A stretch of DNA of 13,949 bases from contig JAFPWQ010000068.1 in the NCBI GenBank assembly GCA_017394925.1, forward strand, positions 1 to 13,949, in the 5' to 3' direction. The notes beneath the pieces are model-generated. The model was given only the letters and a program-made list of their open reading frames with translations. It was not told the DNA's origin and did not search any database. Position numbers and translations under genes: made by a program. Origin of the DNA: Synergistaceae bacterium. GTDB lineage: Bacteria > Synergistota > Synergistia > Synergistales > Aminobacteriaceae. This document shows, piece by piece, positions 13,142 to 13,949 of this stretch (positions are counted from its first letter, which is position 1; every line of letters starts with the position of its first letter).

Positions 13142-13949
13142 GTATGCTTAATCTCAATTTTGACTTCATGAAACACAGAAGGCTCGCTTTAACTATCAGT
13201 CTTGCACTCGTCATCATAAGCATAATTCTGCTCTTAACACGCGGTCTTAATCTCGGAATTGATTTCACGGGCGGCAATGTCATTCAGGCTGAATTCGATT
13301 CACGTCCCGACATCACGAAAGTACGCGAAGTAATTTCCGGAGTAGTTGCACGTGAGGCCATGATTCAGAATTTCGGCGAGAAGGGAATTATTATCCGCAC
13401 GAATGAAGACACTGAACAAAGCAGAGAAAATGTTGTGAAGGCACTGCAGAATAATTTTGCCGACATGAAAGTTACCGGCTTCGAAAAAGTCGGCCCCGTT
13501 GTTGGCGGTGAACTCCGAAGGCAGGCCGTTATCGGTGTGTCAATTGCCCTGATTGCCATTCTGATTTATATTACTCTGAGATTCCAGTTCAGATTCGCAG
13601 TCGTCAGTGTCGTACCGTTGGTGCATGACGTGATTATCGCTCTGGGATTCTTCAGTATAACCCAGATGGAAATTGCATCGTCATTCATTGCGGCTTTGCT
13701 CACAATCGTAGGTTATTCACTCAACAATACGATTATTATTTTAGACCGTGTCCGTGAGAACTGGGGAAGTCTTTCGCGTGAAGGCATTGTGAATCTCGTC
13801 AACAAATCGCTGAATCAGACATTGGCACGTACAATCAATACTACACTTACGACTTTATTCCCCGTTATCGCTTTATGCGTCTGGGGAGGACCTGTGTTAA
13901 TGGCATTCAGTTATGCTATGCTTGTCGGCATTATCGCAGGTACATGGAG
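13138..13949 (+). CDS. secF: protein translocase subunit SecF (3' partial)
   Basis: SecF is the partner of SecD in proton-driven export. The first 270 residues are visible; the window ends mid-codon inside the last membrane segments. Seen: a membrane segment at about 17-34, the D1-like motif LNLGIDFTGGNVIQ at 37-50, a periplasmic domain with VGPVVGGELRRQAV at 118-131, and the membrane core with GYSLNNTIIILDRVREN at 192-208 and LART with R231. The usual Asp of the GYS(I/L)ND motif is Asn at 197. The ATG at 13138 has GGAGG 10 bases upstream and overlaps the secD stop. A second ATG two codons later (13144) is less well placed. Confidence 0.95.
   Translation, partial: MSMLNLNFDFMKHRRLALTISLALVIISIILLLTRGLNLGIDFTGGNVIQAEFDSRPDITKVREVISGVVAREAMIQNFGEKGIIIRTNEDTEQSRENVVKALQNNFADMKVTGFEKVGPVVGGELRRQAVIGVSIALIAILIYITLRFQFRFAVVSVVPLVHDVIIALGFFSITQMEIASSFIAALLTIVGYSLNNTIIILDRVRENWGSLSREGIVNLVNKSLNQTLARTINTTLTTLFPVIALCVWGGPVLMAFSYAMLVGIIAGTW

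Overview
The window reads as a chromosomal segment of a moderately AT-rich, probably diderm, anaerobic gut-type bacterium. I lean towards an uncultured Synergistota relative, with Clostridia-like lineages as the alternative. This is inference. It rests on a periplasmic binding protein with a signal peptide but no lipobox cysteine, separate secD and secF genes behind yajC, an RqcP-like S4 protein, and strong AGGAGG-type ribosome binding sites. No rRNA, tRNA, CRISPR array or insertion sequence was seen, and no stretch longer than 300 bases lacks a gene.

Bases 1-912 are the 3' part of a gene joining the C-terminal end of an ADP-ribosylglycohydrolase to a von Willebrand factor A domain. The reading frame is open from base 1, so the methionine at 67 is internal. 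Bases 973-1897 (minus) hold a DUF1622 membrane protein and an EamB-like LysE/RhtB exporter. Divergent from the exporter lies a cysteine biosynthesis operon: a 17-bp-spaced promoter, a 23-codon leader ORF with five consecutive cysteine codons, a long G-poor untranslated stretch, then cysK and cysE. This looks like a cysteine-sensing attenuation device controlling cysteine synthesis, placed next to a likely cysteine/O-acetylserine exporter.

Bases 3925-6675 form a surface-glycan island: a GT4 glycosyltransferase (minus), a DUF115/MptE-like protein, and a TylF-type methyltransferase that has lost its central catalytic segment in frame. A bidirectional terminator separates this from a minus-strand polar amino acid ABC operon (binding protein, permease, ATPase; 6737-9132). 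Its binding protein appears circularly permuted: the second half of the usual fold comes first, followed by the usual N-terminal half.

Bases 9199-13949 (plus) are housekeeping: an RqcP-like S4 protein, enolase, RidA, then YajC, SecD and SecF, with SecF cut off by the window end. The yajC-secD and secD-secF junctions overlap, so the SecDF-YajC export module is translationally coupled.

The most notable items are the poly-cysteine leader of cysK-cysE, the permuted binding protein, the ADP-ribosylglycohydrolase-VWA fusion and the internally deleted methyltransferase. A 17-base identity between the cysK leader and the ABC-operon leader hints, weakly, that the transporter may belong to the same sulfur amino acid circuit.
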